Position numbers and translations under genes: made by a program
From: an uncultured Campylobacter sp.
GTDB taxonomy: Bacteria; Campylobacterota; Campylobacteria; Campylobacterales; Campylobacteraceae
Assembly (NCBI RefSeq): GCF_938017775.1
Contig: NZ_CALIIU010000008.1
Span: 1 to 64,000, forward strand
Direction: 5' to 3'
Length of the DNA stretch: 64,000 nucleotides
The notes under the pieces: generated by a model
The model's database searches: none
What the model saw: only the letters and a program-made list of their open reading frames with translations
What the model was told of the DNA's origin: nothing
Shown here: positions 44,896 to 54,992 of the stretch, piece by piece
Position numbering within the stretch: the stretch's first letter is position 1
Layout of the letters: every line of letters begins with the position of its first letter

Positions 44896-46628
44896 CTTAA
44901 ATCCTTTTTGCTAACCTTGCCGTCTTGGCAAAATTTCTTAAGGTCTTTTTCGGTTAGAATTTTACTCTTTCCGCTATTAATATCGACTAAAGTTACGCGC
45001 TCGGTGCATGAGTAGCACGGATCCATCGAGCATACGATTAGCGCCGCATCGGAGATGTTATTTCCGCGGAATTGAAATCGCAAGCTCGGCCAGTTGTTAT
45101 ACGTAGCGGCGCGACATCTCCAGCGGTAAACCTTCTGAGCGTTTCCTTGCATGATCCAGTGGACATTTTCGCCGCGCGGTGCTTCGTCGTGACCTAAAGC
45201 GTAGTTTTCCGGTCTGATCATAGTCTGTGGATCGATCATTATCGGAGTTTGCGGCATTTGATGCAAGCACTGCCTGATGATGTGGATCGATTGTTTGAGC
45301 TCTTTATATCTTACGACTTCGCGACTGAATACATCGCCACCGTGCTCTACGGCTACTTCGAATTCTATCTTGTTGAAGAAATCATAAGGGTGATCGTAGC
45401 GGTTGTCGCGTTTAAAACCGGAAGCTCTCATATTCGGACCTACCGGGCTAAAATCACGCGCCACTTTGCGATCTAATACGCCCACACCTTTCCAGCGACC
45501 GATTTGGCGTTTATCCTCCATAACGGCGTCCCAAATTTCAGAAATTTGAACATCAAGTTTATTGATGATCTCGATGCTCTTGCGAATTTCATTATCGGTC
45601 ATATCACGGCGAAGTCCGCCCATAATTACATTGCCGTAAGTCTTGCGGCCGCCGGTTACGAGCTGAGCTAGCTCCATAGAATACTCGCGCACCCTAAAGA
45701 TATGCATAAAGGCGTTGTAGTTGCCCGTTACCTCGCAGGCTAGACCGATATTTAAAAGATGGCTGTGAAGGCGCTCGATCTCAAGGCAGATGACGCGGAT
45801 AGCTTGCGCACGAAGCGGAATTTCAAGCTTGATAGCTTTCTCTGCTGCTTCAATACACGCAATCGCGTGAGCGTAGCCGCAAATTCCGCAGACGCGCTCT
45901 GCTAAATAGCCCATCTGATCATAATTCATTCGGTTTTCAGCTAGTTTCTCCATACCGCGGTGTTGATAAAATAAGCGATAGTCCGCATCGATAATCTCAT
46001 CGCCGTCGCAAAATAGTCTAAAGTGTCCCGGCTCATCGCTCGTTACGTGAAGAGGTCCAAGTGGAACATCTACTACGCCGTCGCCGCTAGGAAATAAAAA
46101 CTCTGCATTGGGCTCGTCTTTATGATCTACAGGATCGGGTCTATAGCGATAGTCCATCGCGTCTTTGCGAAGCGGATGAAGTCCATCCGGCCAATCGTCG
46201 CTTAGCACTAAACGGCGTTTATCAGGCAAGCCCTCAGCGATTAAACCGAACATATCGAAGGCTTCTCTTTCGTACCATACGCAAGCAGGCACTAAAGGAG
46301 TAACTGACGGGAATGTAGGATCCGATCCGGGAATTAGCGTCCTAACGGTGATGAAGCATTTATCCTCTGCGGCAAAATCCTCCGCTTCGGTCATCTTGCC
46401 ACCTTCCATAGATATCGCATAGTAAAGTGCGAAATTTCCGTTTAGCTCGCGCTCATCGTTAGGGATCATCGTGCTGATAAAACCGCCGATGTCATAATAT
46501 AGCGTCTTAACCGCAAGCGGCAGATCATTTCTATCCACTAAAACGGTGATTTGATCCTCGGCTTGGCGGGTAACTTCTAAGACCTTGACTTTGGTCTTTA
46601 AAATTTCTATAAATTTATCGCCTCTCAT
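44892..46628 (-). CDS. hyfG: hydrogenase-4 large subunit HyfG ([NiFe])
   Basis: Fusion of a NuoC-like N-terminal domain (to about residue 180) and the [NiFe] large subunit. The nickel ligands are in ERVCGICGYAH (CGIC near 244-247) and DPCYSC (536-541). After DPCYSCTER about 33 residues remain, the tail that HycI should remove to let the active site close. Length 578 matches HycE/HyfG. It is the catalytic subunit making hydrogen from protons with electrons from formate. Its stop overlaps the hyfH start by four bases and its start is three bases from hyfF. Confidence 0.95.
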   Translation of the reverse strand: MRGDKFIEILKTKVKVLEVTRQAEDQITVLVDRNDLPLAVKTLYYDIGGFISTMIPNDERELNGNFALYYAISMEGGKMTEAEDFAAEDKCFITVRTLIPGSDPTFPSVTPLVPACVWYEREAFDMFGLIAEGLPDKRRLVLSDDWPDGLHPLRKDAMDYRYRPDPVDHKDEPNAEFLFPSGDGVVDVPLGPLHVTSDEPGHFRLFCDGDEIIDADYRLFYQHRGMEKLAENRMNYDQMGYLAERVCGICGYAHAIACIEAAEKAIKLEIPLRAQAIRVICLEIERLHSHLLNIGLACEVTGNYNAFMHIFRVREYSMELAQLVTGGRKTYGNVIMGGLRRDMTDNEIRKSIEIINKLDVQISEIWDAVMEDKRQIGRWKGVGVLDRKVARDFSPVGPNMRASGFKRDNRYDHPYDFFNKIEFEVAVEHGGDVFSREVVRYKELKQSIHIIRQCLHQMPQTPIMIDPQTMIRPENYALGHDEAPRGENVHWIMQGNAQKVYRWRCRAATYNNWPSLRFQFRGNNISDAALIVCSMDPCYSCTERVTLVDINSGKSKILTEKDLKKFCQDGKVSKKDLR

Positions 46629-46630
46629 TT

Positions 46631-48115
46631 TTAACCTCTCATCATTATTCTAACGCCGTTTTCGACGAGCATCCAAAAATCACCTACGTGCCATACGCCG
46701 AAAATTATCACTAAAGCGCAAAGCAAGATTAGCGGTAAATTTTCAAACAAGCTCATCTCTTTAGCATAAACCACTTCACCTTTAGGTGTACCGAAGCTCG
46801 CTAGATTAAAGTGTGCGAAGTCCGCGATGAAAATAATTACGAGCGCGATCGCAAATAATGCTACGGCTATGTATTGACCGCTGGCTATCGCGCCTTTGAA
46901 AACGTTAAATTCGCTTACAAAGATCGCAAACGCAGGAACGCCTACGAGCGAGCAAACCGCAGCACCAAACATTATCGTAGTAAGCGGAGCGATTTTTACC
47001 ATGCCGCCCATTCTAGTCATATCTTTGTGACCGTAAATTCTAGCGATATTACCGGTAGAGCAGAATGCAAGAGCCTTGGTAAAGCTGTGAGCTAAGCAGT
47101 GAAAGATCGCGGCAAGCAAGCCGAAATATCCGCCGATACCTAGCGCAAATGCAATAACACCCATATGAACGACCGAGTGGTAAGCAAACATCCTTTTTAC
47201 GTCGTGTTGGCGAACGAGGAAAATTCCTGCTATAAATAGCGTGATCGTGCCCGAGATCAGCATCACGTGCTTAACGAAGTCTGGCCCTACCGCTTCGGCG
47301 CTTACCGCGTAATATCTAAATATCGCTAGCATCGCACATTTTAAAAGCACACCCGAAAGTAGTGCTGAAATAGGAGCCGGACCTTCTGCGTGAACGTCAG
47401 GAAGCCAAGTGTGAGTAGGAGCAAGTCCTGCTTTGGTTCCAAAGCCGATTAGAGCGAATATAAAGATAAGCTTAGCAGCATCTTTGTTTAAGCCTTTGGC
47501 GTGATCCATAATGCTAGTCCAAAGCATCGAAGCCTCGCCGTCGCCCGTGATTTTGAATGTAGCCGCATATAGTAAAACGGTAGCATAAAGCGCGAATGCT
47601 AAGCCGATCGAGCAGATGACGATATATTTGTAACCGCTCTCGGTAGATTTTTTGTCTTTATGAATAGCGACCAAAAATACCGATGCTAACGTAGTGGCCT
47701 CTACTGCAGCCCACATAAACGCGACGTTGTTGCAGATAACGCTAAGCGTCATCGTAAAAACGAAAACGTGGCAGAGCGCGTAGTATTTTCTAAGATCGCT
47801 AAGATCCAGATGACCGCCCTGTATCTCCCATTTCATATAGGTGGTGGAGTATAAATTTACCAAAAAGCCCGTTACGGCGATTAGCACTAAAAATACGCAA
47901 CCTAGGCTATCTAGGAATAGAAATTTATCGTATGCGTAAAAAGCCTCGAAGTTGCCGCTGATAAGCTTGCCTACGTTACAGAGTAGCCCTGCGGATGTAA
48001 CTGCAGAAATCAAAACGTGTAGCGAGCTTAGGAGCTTGAAATTCTTAGGGCATAAGAATAATATCAGCGCTCCGAGCAACGGAAAAATTAATATAAAAGC
48101 TAAACTATTCATCAT
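46631..48115 (-). CDS. hyfF: hydrogenase-4 membrane subunit HyfF
   Basis: Mrp-antiporter/NuoM-like protein of about 14 helices, 494 residues. Typical motifs: WAAVEATTLASVFLVA, GLAPTHTWLPDVHAEGPAPISALLSGVLLK and a VKRMFAYHSVVHMG segment with the channel Lys/His. It is one of only two such antiporter-like subunits in this complex (the other is HyfB) and could move protons or sodium when hydrogen is formed. It touches hyfE with one shared base. Confidence 0.92.
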   Translation of the reverse strand: MMNSLAFILIFPLLGALILFLCPKNFKLLSSLHVLISAVTSAGLLCNVGKLISGNFEAFYAYDKFLFLDSLGCVFLVLIAVTGFLVNLYSTTYMKWEIQGGHLDLSDLRKYYALCHVFVFTMTLSVICNNVAFMWAAVEATTLASVFLVAIHKDKKSTESGYKYIVICSIGLAFALYATVLLYAATFKITGDGEASMLWTSIMDHAKGLNKDAAKLIFIFALIGFGTKAGLAPTHTWLPDVHAEGPAPISALLSGVLLKCAMLAIFRYYAVSAEAVGPDFVKHVMLISGTITLFIAGIFLVRQHDVKRMFAYHSVVHMGVIAFALGIGGYFGLLAAIFHCLAHSFTKALAFCSTGNIARIYGHKDMTRMGGMVKIAPLTTIMFGAAVCSLVGVPAFAIFVSEFNVFKGAIASGQYIAVALFAIALVIIFIADFAHFNLASFGTPKGEVVYAKEMSLFENLPLILLCALVIIFGVWHVGDFWMLVENGVRIMMRG

Positions 48116-48759
48116 TAACCCCTTAAATTCGAAGCTTTAGACGTATCAAGCCCGTCATAAGCTTTGTAAAATCTAACTGCCAAAACGCTCATAATAATAA
48201 CCGCAAAGATCGCGTCGGTTAAAATTCCAAGCTCGACTAGCTCGTGAGAGTTGTAAGCCATAAGCGCAAGGCTTAGGTGGATGCCGTTTTCAAAGAGGCA
48301 GTAGGCTAGAATTTGCTTGATGAAAGAATTTCTTAGCATGAAGCCGAAAATTCCCATCATAAATACGGTTACTGCCGCTATTAGAACGATTCTTTCTTGA
48401 ATAAGAGAGAATTTAAGCAAGATCGGATTGATTGTCATCGCAATTGCTAGCGAAAATCCCATCGCAATAACGGGGCTTACGAAAAAGCCGCCTACCGGCT
48501 CATCCTCGCTGATCACATCCAGCTTTTTAACTAGCCAAAATAAAATTCCTGGCACGAAAATAACCTTCGTAAAAAACGCCACTATCGCCCAAATTCTAAG
48601 CTGCGGCGCATTGAAGTTAGAATACAGCATAAAAAATATGCTTACCAAAAGTAGCGTCTGAATCGCGTAAATTCCGATCGAAAGCTTTAAATTTCTAAGT
48701 CCGAATACCGCGAGTGACGTTACGATCATACAAATTGCTAAAATATCGATACTATTCAT
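48115..48759 (-). CDS. hyfE: hydrogenase-4 membrane subunit HyfE
   Basis: Small multi-helix subunit (214 residues) similar to NuoK-like HyfE: LRNSFIKQILAYCLFENGIHLSLALMAYN contains the Glu and polar positions of the half-channel. Length agrees with E. coli HyfE (216). hyfC ends two bases away, leaving no room for a hyfD between them. Confidence 0.9.
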   Translation of the reverse strand: MNSIDILAICMIVTSLAVFGLRNLKLSIGIYAIQTLLLVSIFFMLYSNFNAPQLRIWAIVAFFTKVIFVPGILFWLVKKLDVISEDEPVGGFFVSPVIAMGFSLAIAMTINPILLKFSLIQERIVLIAAVTVFMMGIFGFMLRNSFIKQILAYCLFENGIHLSLALMAYNSHELVELGILTDAIFAVIIMSVLAVRFYKAYDGLDTSKASNLRG

Positions 48760-48760
48760 C

Positions 48761-49699
48761 TTAAAATCCTACTACGTAAAGCGTTAATGCCGCAAAAGCG
48801 ATGGCAAGAGCACCGCATGAAATTTTGCGCATGCTCGAAGTCATTCTGAAGCGTGGTCCAAAGTTGTCGATGAAAACGGCTGCTACGTAAAATACGCCAG
48901 TTTTTAGCACAAAGATTATGATCGCCAAAAACGGATTGCTAAAATTCCACGGCTCAAATATCGTTAGGAATAATCCGATCATCGCAAATTGCTTCAAAAT
49001 AAGCGCCGCTTGTACTAAGCCCAAATCGCTACCTGCATATTCGCCCAAAAGTCCTTCTTGAAGCTCTTGCTCGGCTTCGGCAAGATCAAATGGCTTTCTG
49101 CCGGTCTCGACATACATACACCATAAAAATGCAATCGAAGCGACAGCAAAGCTTGGAATTTGATAGCCGATCTGACCGCTGCGTACCATCCCCTGAATCT
49201 CAACTAAATTTGAAGTTCCCGCAGCCATCATTACTACGATTAAGCACATCATCATCACAGGTTCGACAAAAACGGCAAGCATCTGCTCGCGTCCGCCGCC
49301 GGTTGCGGCAAACGGGTTACCGCTATCTATCGAAGCCGCACCGAATACGAAGCGCAAAAGCGCACCTAGATATAAGATAACGAAAATATCCGAATATGCT
49401 CCGAAAATTTTATCGGTGGTTGGATCGCTGTATGTAATAGGAATAGCCGCCAAAATCGCTGCCGAAGTAGCGAAAAGGAAAAACGGCGCCCATCTAAATA
49501 CCCAGTGGCTGCACGCAGGAACGGTCCTGCCGCGCTTAAAAAGCTTAATAATATCACGGTAAGTCTGGAAAAAATCGCTTCCTTGTTTCGACTGAAGTTT
49601 GGCTCGAAGTTTTCTAGCCATACCGTCGAAGAGCGGAGCGACTAGGACGATAACCGCGACTTGAAATATCATTAAAAATATAGTTTGTATAGTCTGCAT
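48761..49699 (-). CDS. hyfC: hydrogenase-4 membrane subunit HyfC
   Basis: NuoH-like subunit, eight helices in 312 residues, joining the peripheral arm to the membrane arm. Visible: FFQTYRDIIKLFKRG after the first helix, GREQMLAVFVEPVMM, METGRKPFDLAEAEQEL-type loop with conserved Glu, and LVQAALILKQFAMIGLFL. Same length as E. coli HyfC (315). Confidence 0.93.
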   Translation of the reverse strand: MQTIQTIFLMIFQVAVIVLVAPLFDGMARKLRAKLQSKQGSDFFQTYRDIIKLFKRGRTVPACSHWVFRWAPFFLFATSAAILAAIPITYSDPTTDKIFGAYSDIFVILYLGALLRFVFGAASIDSGNPFAATGGGREQMLAVFVEPVMMMCLIVVMMAAGTSNLVEIQGMVRSGQIGYQIPSFAVASIAFLWCMYVETGRKPFDLAEAEQELQEGLLGEYAGSDLGLVQAALILKQFAMIGLFLTIFEPWNFSNPFLAIIIFVLKTGVFYVAAVFIDNFGPRFRMTSSMRKISCGALAIAFAALTLYVVGF

Positions 49700-49709
49700 C
49701 TCAAACCTC

Positions 49710-51683
49710 CTAGATCAAGAAATATCCGACGCCCAGTATCGCGCAAAGATAGATTAGGATGTAAAGCGTATATAAATTTGCATAGCCGCTTTGAATAATT
49801 CCTATCTTATCGGCGATCTTCTTACTCCAATCGATTACCGGTTGATAAATCATCGTCCACCAAATGTCTTGTGGGTGGTTGTGATACTCGATCGGTCCGA
49901 AGTAGCCGTTTTGCTCTATTCTGCGTTTATGACCTCTAAATAACCAGTCCATAATCTTTCTTAAATCGCCGGTAAAAGGACCGCCGGTCATCTGCATGCG
50001 AGGGCTATATTTAAAACCGCATGCCCAAGGATCTGTCTCGCGAGGTTTGTCGCGATTTGCTTTCATAACTGCTAGGATGATAAACGGAAGCAGCATTGTA
50101 GAACACAAAATTACTGCAATAAGAGGAGTTGAAACGATACTTCCCAAAGGCGAAGTGATTGACGAAGCGCCTAGGCTTGCGACAAATTCTCTATTGGAAG
50201 TGATAGAATTTACCGCCTGCATTATGTAATCGACTATGAAGTGTGCGCCTACGCCAAATCCCACGCAGCCCATCATCAGTATGATCATTCCTAAAACCAT
50301 TCCTAATGGGCTTTCTTTTGCATTTTCCCAAATTTTTTCATCCCTTGGGGTTCCTGCGAAGATTACCGCATAAAGCTTAAGGTGCATACCGACCAAAACG
50401 CCGGTGAGTGCAAGAGCGACCACTGCTAAAGAGAAGGCGTATCTAATGAAAATTCCGCTTTCCTTAGCGCCTTGAAGCATTCCTTGATAGGTAAACCACT
50501 CCGAAACGAAGCCGTTTACCGGAGGAAGCGCTGCAATACCCATAATACCGATAAACATACCGATAGCGGTTAGAGGCATTTTTTTAGCTAGCCCTCCTAG
50601 CACGTCCATATTTTGCGTATGAGTAGCGTGGATTACAGAGCCTGCACATAAGAATAGCAAGCCTTTGAATATCGCGTGATTTACTACGTGGTAGCAGCCT
50701 GCTAAAAATCCGACTGCACCTAGCGTTACATTGCCTGCTGCGACGCCGTAAATTCCGGTGCCAAGACCCAGCAAGATAATGCCGATATTTTCAACCGAGT
50801 GGTATGCAAGAAGCGCTTTAAAGTCGTGCTGGCACAACGCGTATAAAACGCCAAAAAGCGAGCTGGCTGCTCCTAGGATCAAAACTGCAAGCCCAAAATA
50901 AATGCTTAGTGGCAAAAATAGCGTAAATTTAACAAGGGTAAAGAGCGCTACTTTAATCATAACGCCGCTCATTAGCGCAGAGACATTTGATGGAGCCGCA
51001 GGGTGAGCTTGCGGTAGCCAAACGTGAAAAGGCCACATTCCAGCTTTTGAGCCGAAGCCGACCAAAAACAAGATGAATGCTGCTACGGAAGCGCCCATCG
51101 GCATATTTACTTTTCCCCACTCCGCAAATTCGAAGCTGCCTGCGTAGTTTGCAATGATAAGTAATCCACAGGTGATACAAAATGCACCGATCTGTGCTAT
51201 ACCTAGATATACCATAACGGCTTTTAGCGTGCCTTTGCCATCGTTTACTATGATTAGAAATGACGAGATTAGCGTCATAAGCTCCCATAAAACAGCGAAG
51301 CAAAATACATTATCCGCACTGATGACTAAAAGCATAGATAAGATGAAGGTATTAAATAAACATGCAAAAACGCCGATATTTGCCTTTCCGATATATTCCT
51401 CAGCATAGCTCATACCGTAAACGCTGCTTGCAAAGCCTATAAAAACGACTACGAAGCTGAAGAAATTTCCAAGCGGACTTAAAGCAAATTTTGGCGCATA
51501 TAAGAAAGTACCTCCCAAAACGAAGCTGTCGCTTACGCCCATATTGGCTACGAAATGACACATCGCGTAAAAACAGCTGATAGCACCTAATCCAAATCCC
51601 ACCTTAACGGCAGTTTTTGGAGCGCAGTATAAAAGGATACTAATTACTGCACTGACGATAAATAAAGTATAGACGCTTATCAT
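49710..51683 (-). CDS. hyfB: hydrogenase-4 membrane subunit HyfB
   Basis: Antiporter-like NuoL/HycC protein, about 657 residues from the ATG at 51683 (which overlaps the hyfA stop as ATGA and follows AAGGAGGCGC). Motifs: VLWELMTLISSFLI, GSKAGMWPFHVWLPQAHPAAPSNVSALMSG and LLAYHSVENIGIILLGLG. The C-terminus has a lateral helix region as in HycC. It would be the larger of the two ion-translocating subunits. Confidence 0.94.
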   Translation of the reverse strand: MISVYTLFIVSAVISILLYCAPKTAVKVGFGLGAISCFYAMCHFVANMGVSDSFVLGGTFLYAPKFALSPLGNFFSFVVVFIGFASSVYGMSYAEEYIGKANIGVFACLFNTFILSMLLVISADNVFCFAVLWELMTLISSFLIIVNDGKGTLKAVMVYLGIAQIGAFCITCGLLIIANYAGSFEFAEWGKVNMPMGASVAAFILFLVGFGSKAGMWPFHVWLPQAHPAAPSNVSALMSGVMIKVALFTLVKFTLFLPLSIYFGLAVLILGAASSLFGVLYALCQHDFKALLAYHSVENIGIILLGLGTGIYGVAAGNVTLGAVGFLAGCYHVVNHAIFKGLLFLCAGSVIHATHTQNMDVLGGLAKKMPLTAIGMFIGIMGIAALPPVNGFVSEWFTYQGMLQGAKESGIFIRYAFSLAVVALALTGVLVGMHLKLYAVIFAGTPRDEKIWENAKESPLGMVLGMIILMMGCVGFGVGAHFIVDYIMQAVNSITSNREFVASLGASSITSPLGSIVSTPLIAVILCSTMLLPFIILAVMKANRDKPRETDPWACGFKYSPRMQMTGGPFTGDLRKIMDWLFRGHKRRIEQNGYFGPIEYHNHPQDIWWTMIYQPVIDWSKKIADKIGIIQSGYANLYTLYILIYLCAILGVGYFLI

Positions 51684-52279
51684 TTTGCGCCTCCTTCTTT
51701 TTTGGCGACGCAACTGATTTCGCCGTTTAACACGTCTTTTGCAAAAGCATTAGCCGCATCGTAGTCTATCGCAAAGCCCAATTTATGCTTACCTTCTTTA
51801 GGATCTATCATAATGATAGCGCTAGTTGGGCAAACCTCGACGCATGCAGGACCGTTCTCGCGTCCGTTGCATAGATCGCATTTGATGGCGGTGCTTTTGG
51901 CGCCCGCTTGGCTTTCGATCTCGAGATAATACTTCGGCTCGACCGCATAATTTACTGACGGCATAAGCTCGGCATTCGAGCTGATCGCGCCATAAGGACA
52001 GGCGAGCGTACACATCTTACATCCGATGCAAATTTCTTCGTGTAATTCGATATAGTTATTATCGAAGCGAAGCGCACCGGTAGGGCAGACATTTGCGCAT
52101 GGTCCGTCATCGCACTGCCTGCACTGCGTAGGCATAACGCCGTAAGCCTGTCTAAGCACGGTAAGTCGCGATTTAGCAAGCTTGCCGCGCTCGTAGGCAC
52201 TTGAGTAACAGGCCGCCATGCACGTCGTGCAACCGATACATCGTTTGTAATCGCAGATTACAAATTTATGTTGTTTCAT
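51680..52279 (-). CDS. hyfA: hydrogenase-4 electron-transfer subunit HyfA
   Basis: Ferredoxin-like protein with four [4Fe-4S] cluster motifs: CIGCTTCMAAC, CRQCDDGPCANVCP, CIGCKMCTLACP and CDLCNGRENGPACVEVCP. It accepts electrons from FdhF and passes them to HyfH/HyfI. 199 residues, first gene of the operon, with AAGGAG upstream. The -10 and a palindrome further upstream are listed separately. Confidence 0.94.
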   Translation of the reverse strand: MKQHKFVICDYKRCIGCTTCMAACYSSAYERGKLAKSRLTVLRQAYGVMPTQCRQCDDGPCANVCPTGALRFDNNYIELHEEICIGCKMCTLACPYGAISSNAELMPSVNYAVEPKYYLEIESQAGAKSTAIKCDLCNGRENGPACVEVCPTSAIIMIDPKEGKHKLGFAIDYDAANAFAKDVLNGEISCVAKKEGGAK

Positions 52280-52335
52280 ACCTTTCTCCTTGACTTAAGG
52301 AATTTTAAAAATTTTTTACTAAAAATTTTGGTGTA

Positions 52336-52341
52336 ATTATA
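52336..52341 (-). promoter_or_regulatory. predicted -10 box of the hyf operon
   Basis: TATAAT on the minus strand, preceded by a T-rich run; transcription would start near 52329, giving a leader of about 50 bases. Confidence 0.55.
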
Positions 52342-52362
52342 TTTAAGTCCGTAAAAAAATTC

Positions 52363-52378
52363 CGTCATTTATCTGACG
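52363..52378 (-). promoter_or_regulatory. palindromic operator candidate upstream of hyfA
   Basis: CGTCA-N6-TGACG, perfect in the arms, with centre about 41.5 bases before the predicted start of the hyf transcript. Both the five-base arms with six-base gap and the distance are those of Crp/Fnr class II activator sites; a regulator of that family is encoded at 40957. No copy is evident on the fdhF side. Confidence 0.45.
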
Positions 52379-52608
52379 ATATTTGGAATTTATTTGATAA
52401 ATTTGCTTTCAAAGCTTAAATTTAAAAACTAATTTCTTTTTTAAACCGGTTCGTTGATTATTTGCTTTAAATGTCTAGTATATCAGTATTAAAGTATATT
52501 TTAAAATTTAAATTACTACTGAAATTACCCTAACTTACTCCTAATTATAATTGAAAAAATTCTTTTAGCTTAAGGCAAAATTTCAATTTTATTTTAGGTA
52601 AGAATTTA

Positions 52609-52614
52609 TATAAT
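52609..52614 (+). promoter_or_regulatory. predicted -10 box of fdhF
   Basis: Perfect TATAAT after a T/A-rich stretch, 60 bases before the ATG, giving a leader of about 53 bases. Confidence 0.55.
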
Positions 52615-52673
52615 TGTGCCGAAATTGCATATATGGTAATTTTGCATGTTTAGTATTTTCGAAAGGAGAAAAT

Positions 52674-54941
52674 ATGGCGAATAAAGGCAAGGTCATATGC
52701 CCTTATTGTGGCACAGGCTGTCAAATCGAGCTGACTGCGGAAGACAATTATATCAAATCCGCAACCGGCGTAAGCGACAACCCTGTAAATCAAGGTTGTT
52801 TATGTTTGAAAGGTTATTACGGATGGAATTACGTAGGCTCTAGAGACAGGCTTACTACTCCGCTAATTCGTAAAAAGAATGGCAAATTTAGTAAAGACGG
52901 CGATTTGGTCGAGGCTAGCTGGGACGAAGCGCTTGATTTGGTTGCTAAAAAGATGCTAGAGGTTAAAGAAAAATACGGCGCCGACGCGATAGCCGGAAAC
53001 TATTCCGCACGCTGCACGCATGAGGATAACTACGTAGCGCAGAAGCTACTTAGAATTTTAGGCACGAATAATATCGATCACTGCGCGCGCATTTGACACG
53101 CTCCGACTGTGGCAGGTCTTGCCAAAACAATCGGTAACGGAGCGGCTACAAATAGCTTCACGGAGATCGGAACTCACAGCAACTGCATTATGATGATCGG
53201 CTCAAACCCGGAAAATGGTCATCCGATCGTAGCTATGCACGTTCAAAGAGCGTTAAATAGAGGCGCTAAACTCATCGTCATCGACCCGGTTAAGACGGAA
53301 TTTGCAAATCGCGCAGATATCCACCTCCAGCTTGAGCCGGAGCACAATATCCCGGTCATCAACGCTTTAATCCATGCTATTATCGACGAGGATTTGGTAA
53401 ATCACGAATTCGTTGAGAAATACACTAAGGGTTTTGAATATGTAAAAGAGGCGGTTAAGGATTATTCGCCTGAGGCCGTAGCTAAATACACTAGGTTAAA
53501 CGCTGAAGATATTAGAAAAGCGGCTAGAATTTACGCTACTACGCGACCTGCGGTTATCACGCACGGAATGGGTGTAACTCACTTCAACCACGGCGTAGGC
53601 GCGGTTTGTGATATTTCAAATTTAATGCTCGTAACGGGCAACGTAGGCGAGCTAGGCAGCGGCGATCTACCGATCCGCGGACAAGAAAACGTTCAAGGCT
53701 GCTGCGATATGGGAATGCTTCCTAACGTATTTACCGGCTACAAAGCTGTGACCGACGAAAGTGCCCGCGATTGGTTTGAGCGCCAGTGGAATTTACCAAA
53801 AGGTCATCTAAACGGCAAGATCGGCATTCATAAAACCGAAGTGCCTGACGCAATTCTTGATGGTAGGGTAAAATTCTTTTGGACGATGGGCGAAAACCCG
53901 GTTATGACCGATCCGAACGCAAACCACTTCTTGCGCGCGATTTCGCAGGTAGAGATGTATGTGATCCAAGATATTTTCTTAACCGAGACGAGCCGCAAAG
54001 CAGATGTCGTGCTTCCTGGAGCTTGCAGCGGCGAGAAGGAGGGCACTTATGCTAACGCCGAGCGCCGCGTACAGCATAGCGAGATTGTAGTTGCCCCTCC
54101 AGGACAAGCTAGACAAGACTGGGCTATCATCTGCGAACTTGCCAGACGCCTAGGTCTAGGAGATTATTTCACATTCCAATCTCCAGAGCAGATTTGGGAA
54201 GAGGTGCGCAGGGTAGCTCCACACAACTACGGCGGAATGAGCTATTACCGCATCAAAAAATACCACGGACTTCACTGGCCGTGCCCTGATGAGAATTCTA
54301 TGGGCGGACCTGCATTGTACCTTGATAAAAAATTCTTTACCCCGGACGGTAAAGGAAATTTCGTCCCAGTTCTATTTGTGGATGATAAGAGCAAGATCGA
54401 AAGCGCCAAAGAGGAATTCGCAAAGCGTATGAATATGCCGAAAGATTATCCTGTAATGGCGGGCTCCGTGGACGAGAAGACCGATGCAGAGTTCCCAATC
54501 CAGCTTCTAACTACGCGTAAGGTTTATGAGTACGCGGGAGGCGCGATGACTAGGCGCTCTAAGACCGTAGAGCAGGGCGGCGACGCGATAGGACCGATTG
54601 CGGAAATGAATCCGAAACTCGCCGAGCGATATGGAATTTCGCAAGGCGATTTCATCGTCGCGTGGAGCCGCTACGGCTATATCGCGATTAAGGCGGACAT
54701 CACCGAATGTATAATGGATGGTATCATTCAGATGTCTTATCACTACTGGGAGAGCTGCTGCAACGAGCTAACCAGCGGCGGCTGGGATCTAATCGCCAAA
54801 ACTCCTACGTTTAAGGCGGCGATTCAGATTAAAAAGATCGACGAAGAGGAATTTTTGCGTATCCGCGAGCTTAAGCGCATTAAATTTCAAACCAATAAAG
54901 TCGTTTACGACGACTTCCACCACCATCCGATTAAATTCTAA
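52674..54941 (+). CDS. fdhF: formate dehydrogenase H, selenoprotein
   Basis: Molybdopterin enzyme that oxidises formate to CO2 for formate hydrogenlyase. The [4Fe-4S] motif CPYCGTGCQIEL is at residues 8-19 without any Tat signal, so it acts in the cytoplasm. The TGA at 53094-53096 (codon 141) falls in NIDHCARI-U-HAPTVAG, exactly the position of selenocysteine in E. coli FdhF (CARV-U-HGPSVAG). Reading through gives 755 residues with all further FdhF motifs (GMGVTHFNHGV, GNVGELGSGDLPIRGQENVQG, GENPVMTDPNA, SYHYWESCCNELT). A hairpin after the TGA (53111-53123) fits a SECIS. Not a pseudogene. The ATG follows AAAGGAG. Sec synthesis genes must lie elsewhere. Confidence 0.95.
53094..53123 (+). promoter_or_regulatory. 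selenocysteine codon and SECIS-like hairpin
   Basis: UGA followed by 18 bases and then GGUCU, the loop sequence read by SelB; in E. coli fdhF the distance is the same. The loop is closed by GGCA/UGCC (53111-53114 with 53120-53123). Confidence 0.85.
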
Positions 54942-54957
54942 GAATTTAATCTTATCC

Positions 54958-54992
54958 GTAGATTCGGGGCTATGCTCCCGAATCTACTTTTT
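54958..54992 (+). terminator. rho-independent terminator of fdhF
   Basis: Perfect 11-bp stem GTAGATTCGGG/CCCGAATCTAC with an eight-base loop, followed by TTTTT, 17 bases after the fdhF stop. Confidence 0.95.

Larger units (their letters stand above)
52280..52673. other. divergent control region between hyfA and fdhF
   Basis: About 390 AT-rich bases separating two back-to-back transcripts. It contains a -10 box for each side and one clear palindrome on the hyf side; no gene seen. Confidence 0.7.

Noticed and set aside
52614..52629. Sigma-54 promoter before fdhF (TTGCA with upstream G)
   Set aside because: The -24 element lacks the GG and GC-A pattern, whereas a perfect TATAAT lies at 52609-52614.
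53094..53096. In-frame stop making fdhF a pseudogene
   Set aside because: The codon is at the known selenocysteine position and is followed by a SECIS-like hairpin with correct spacing.
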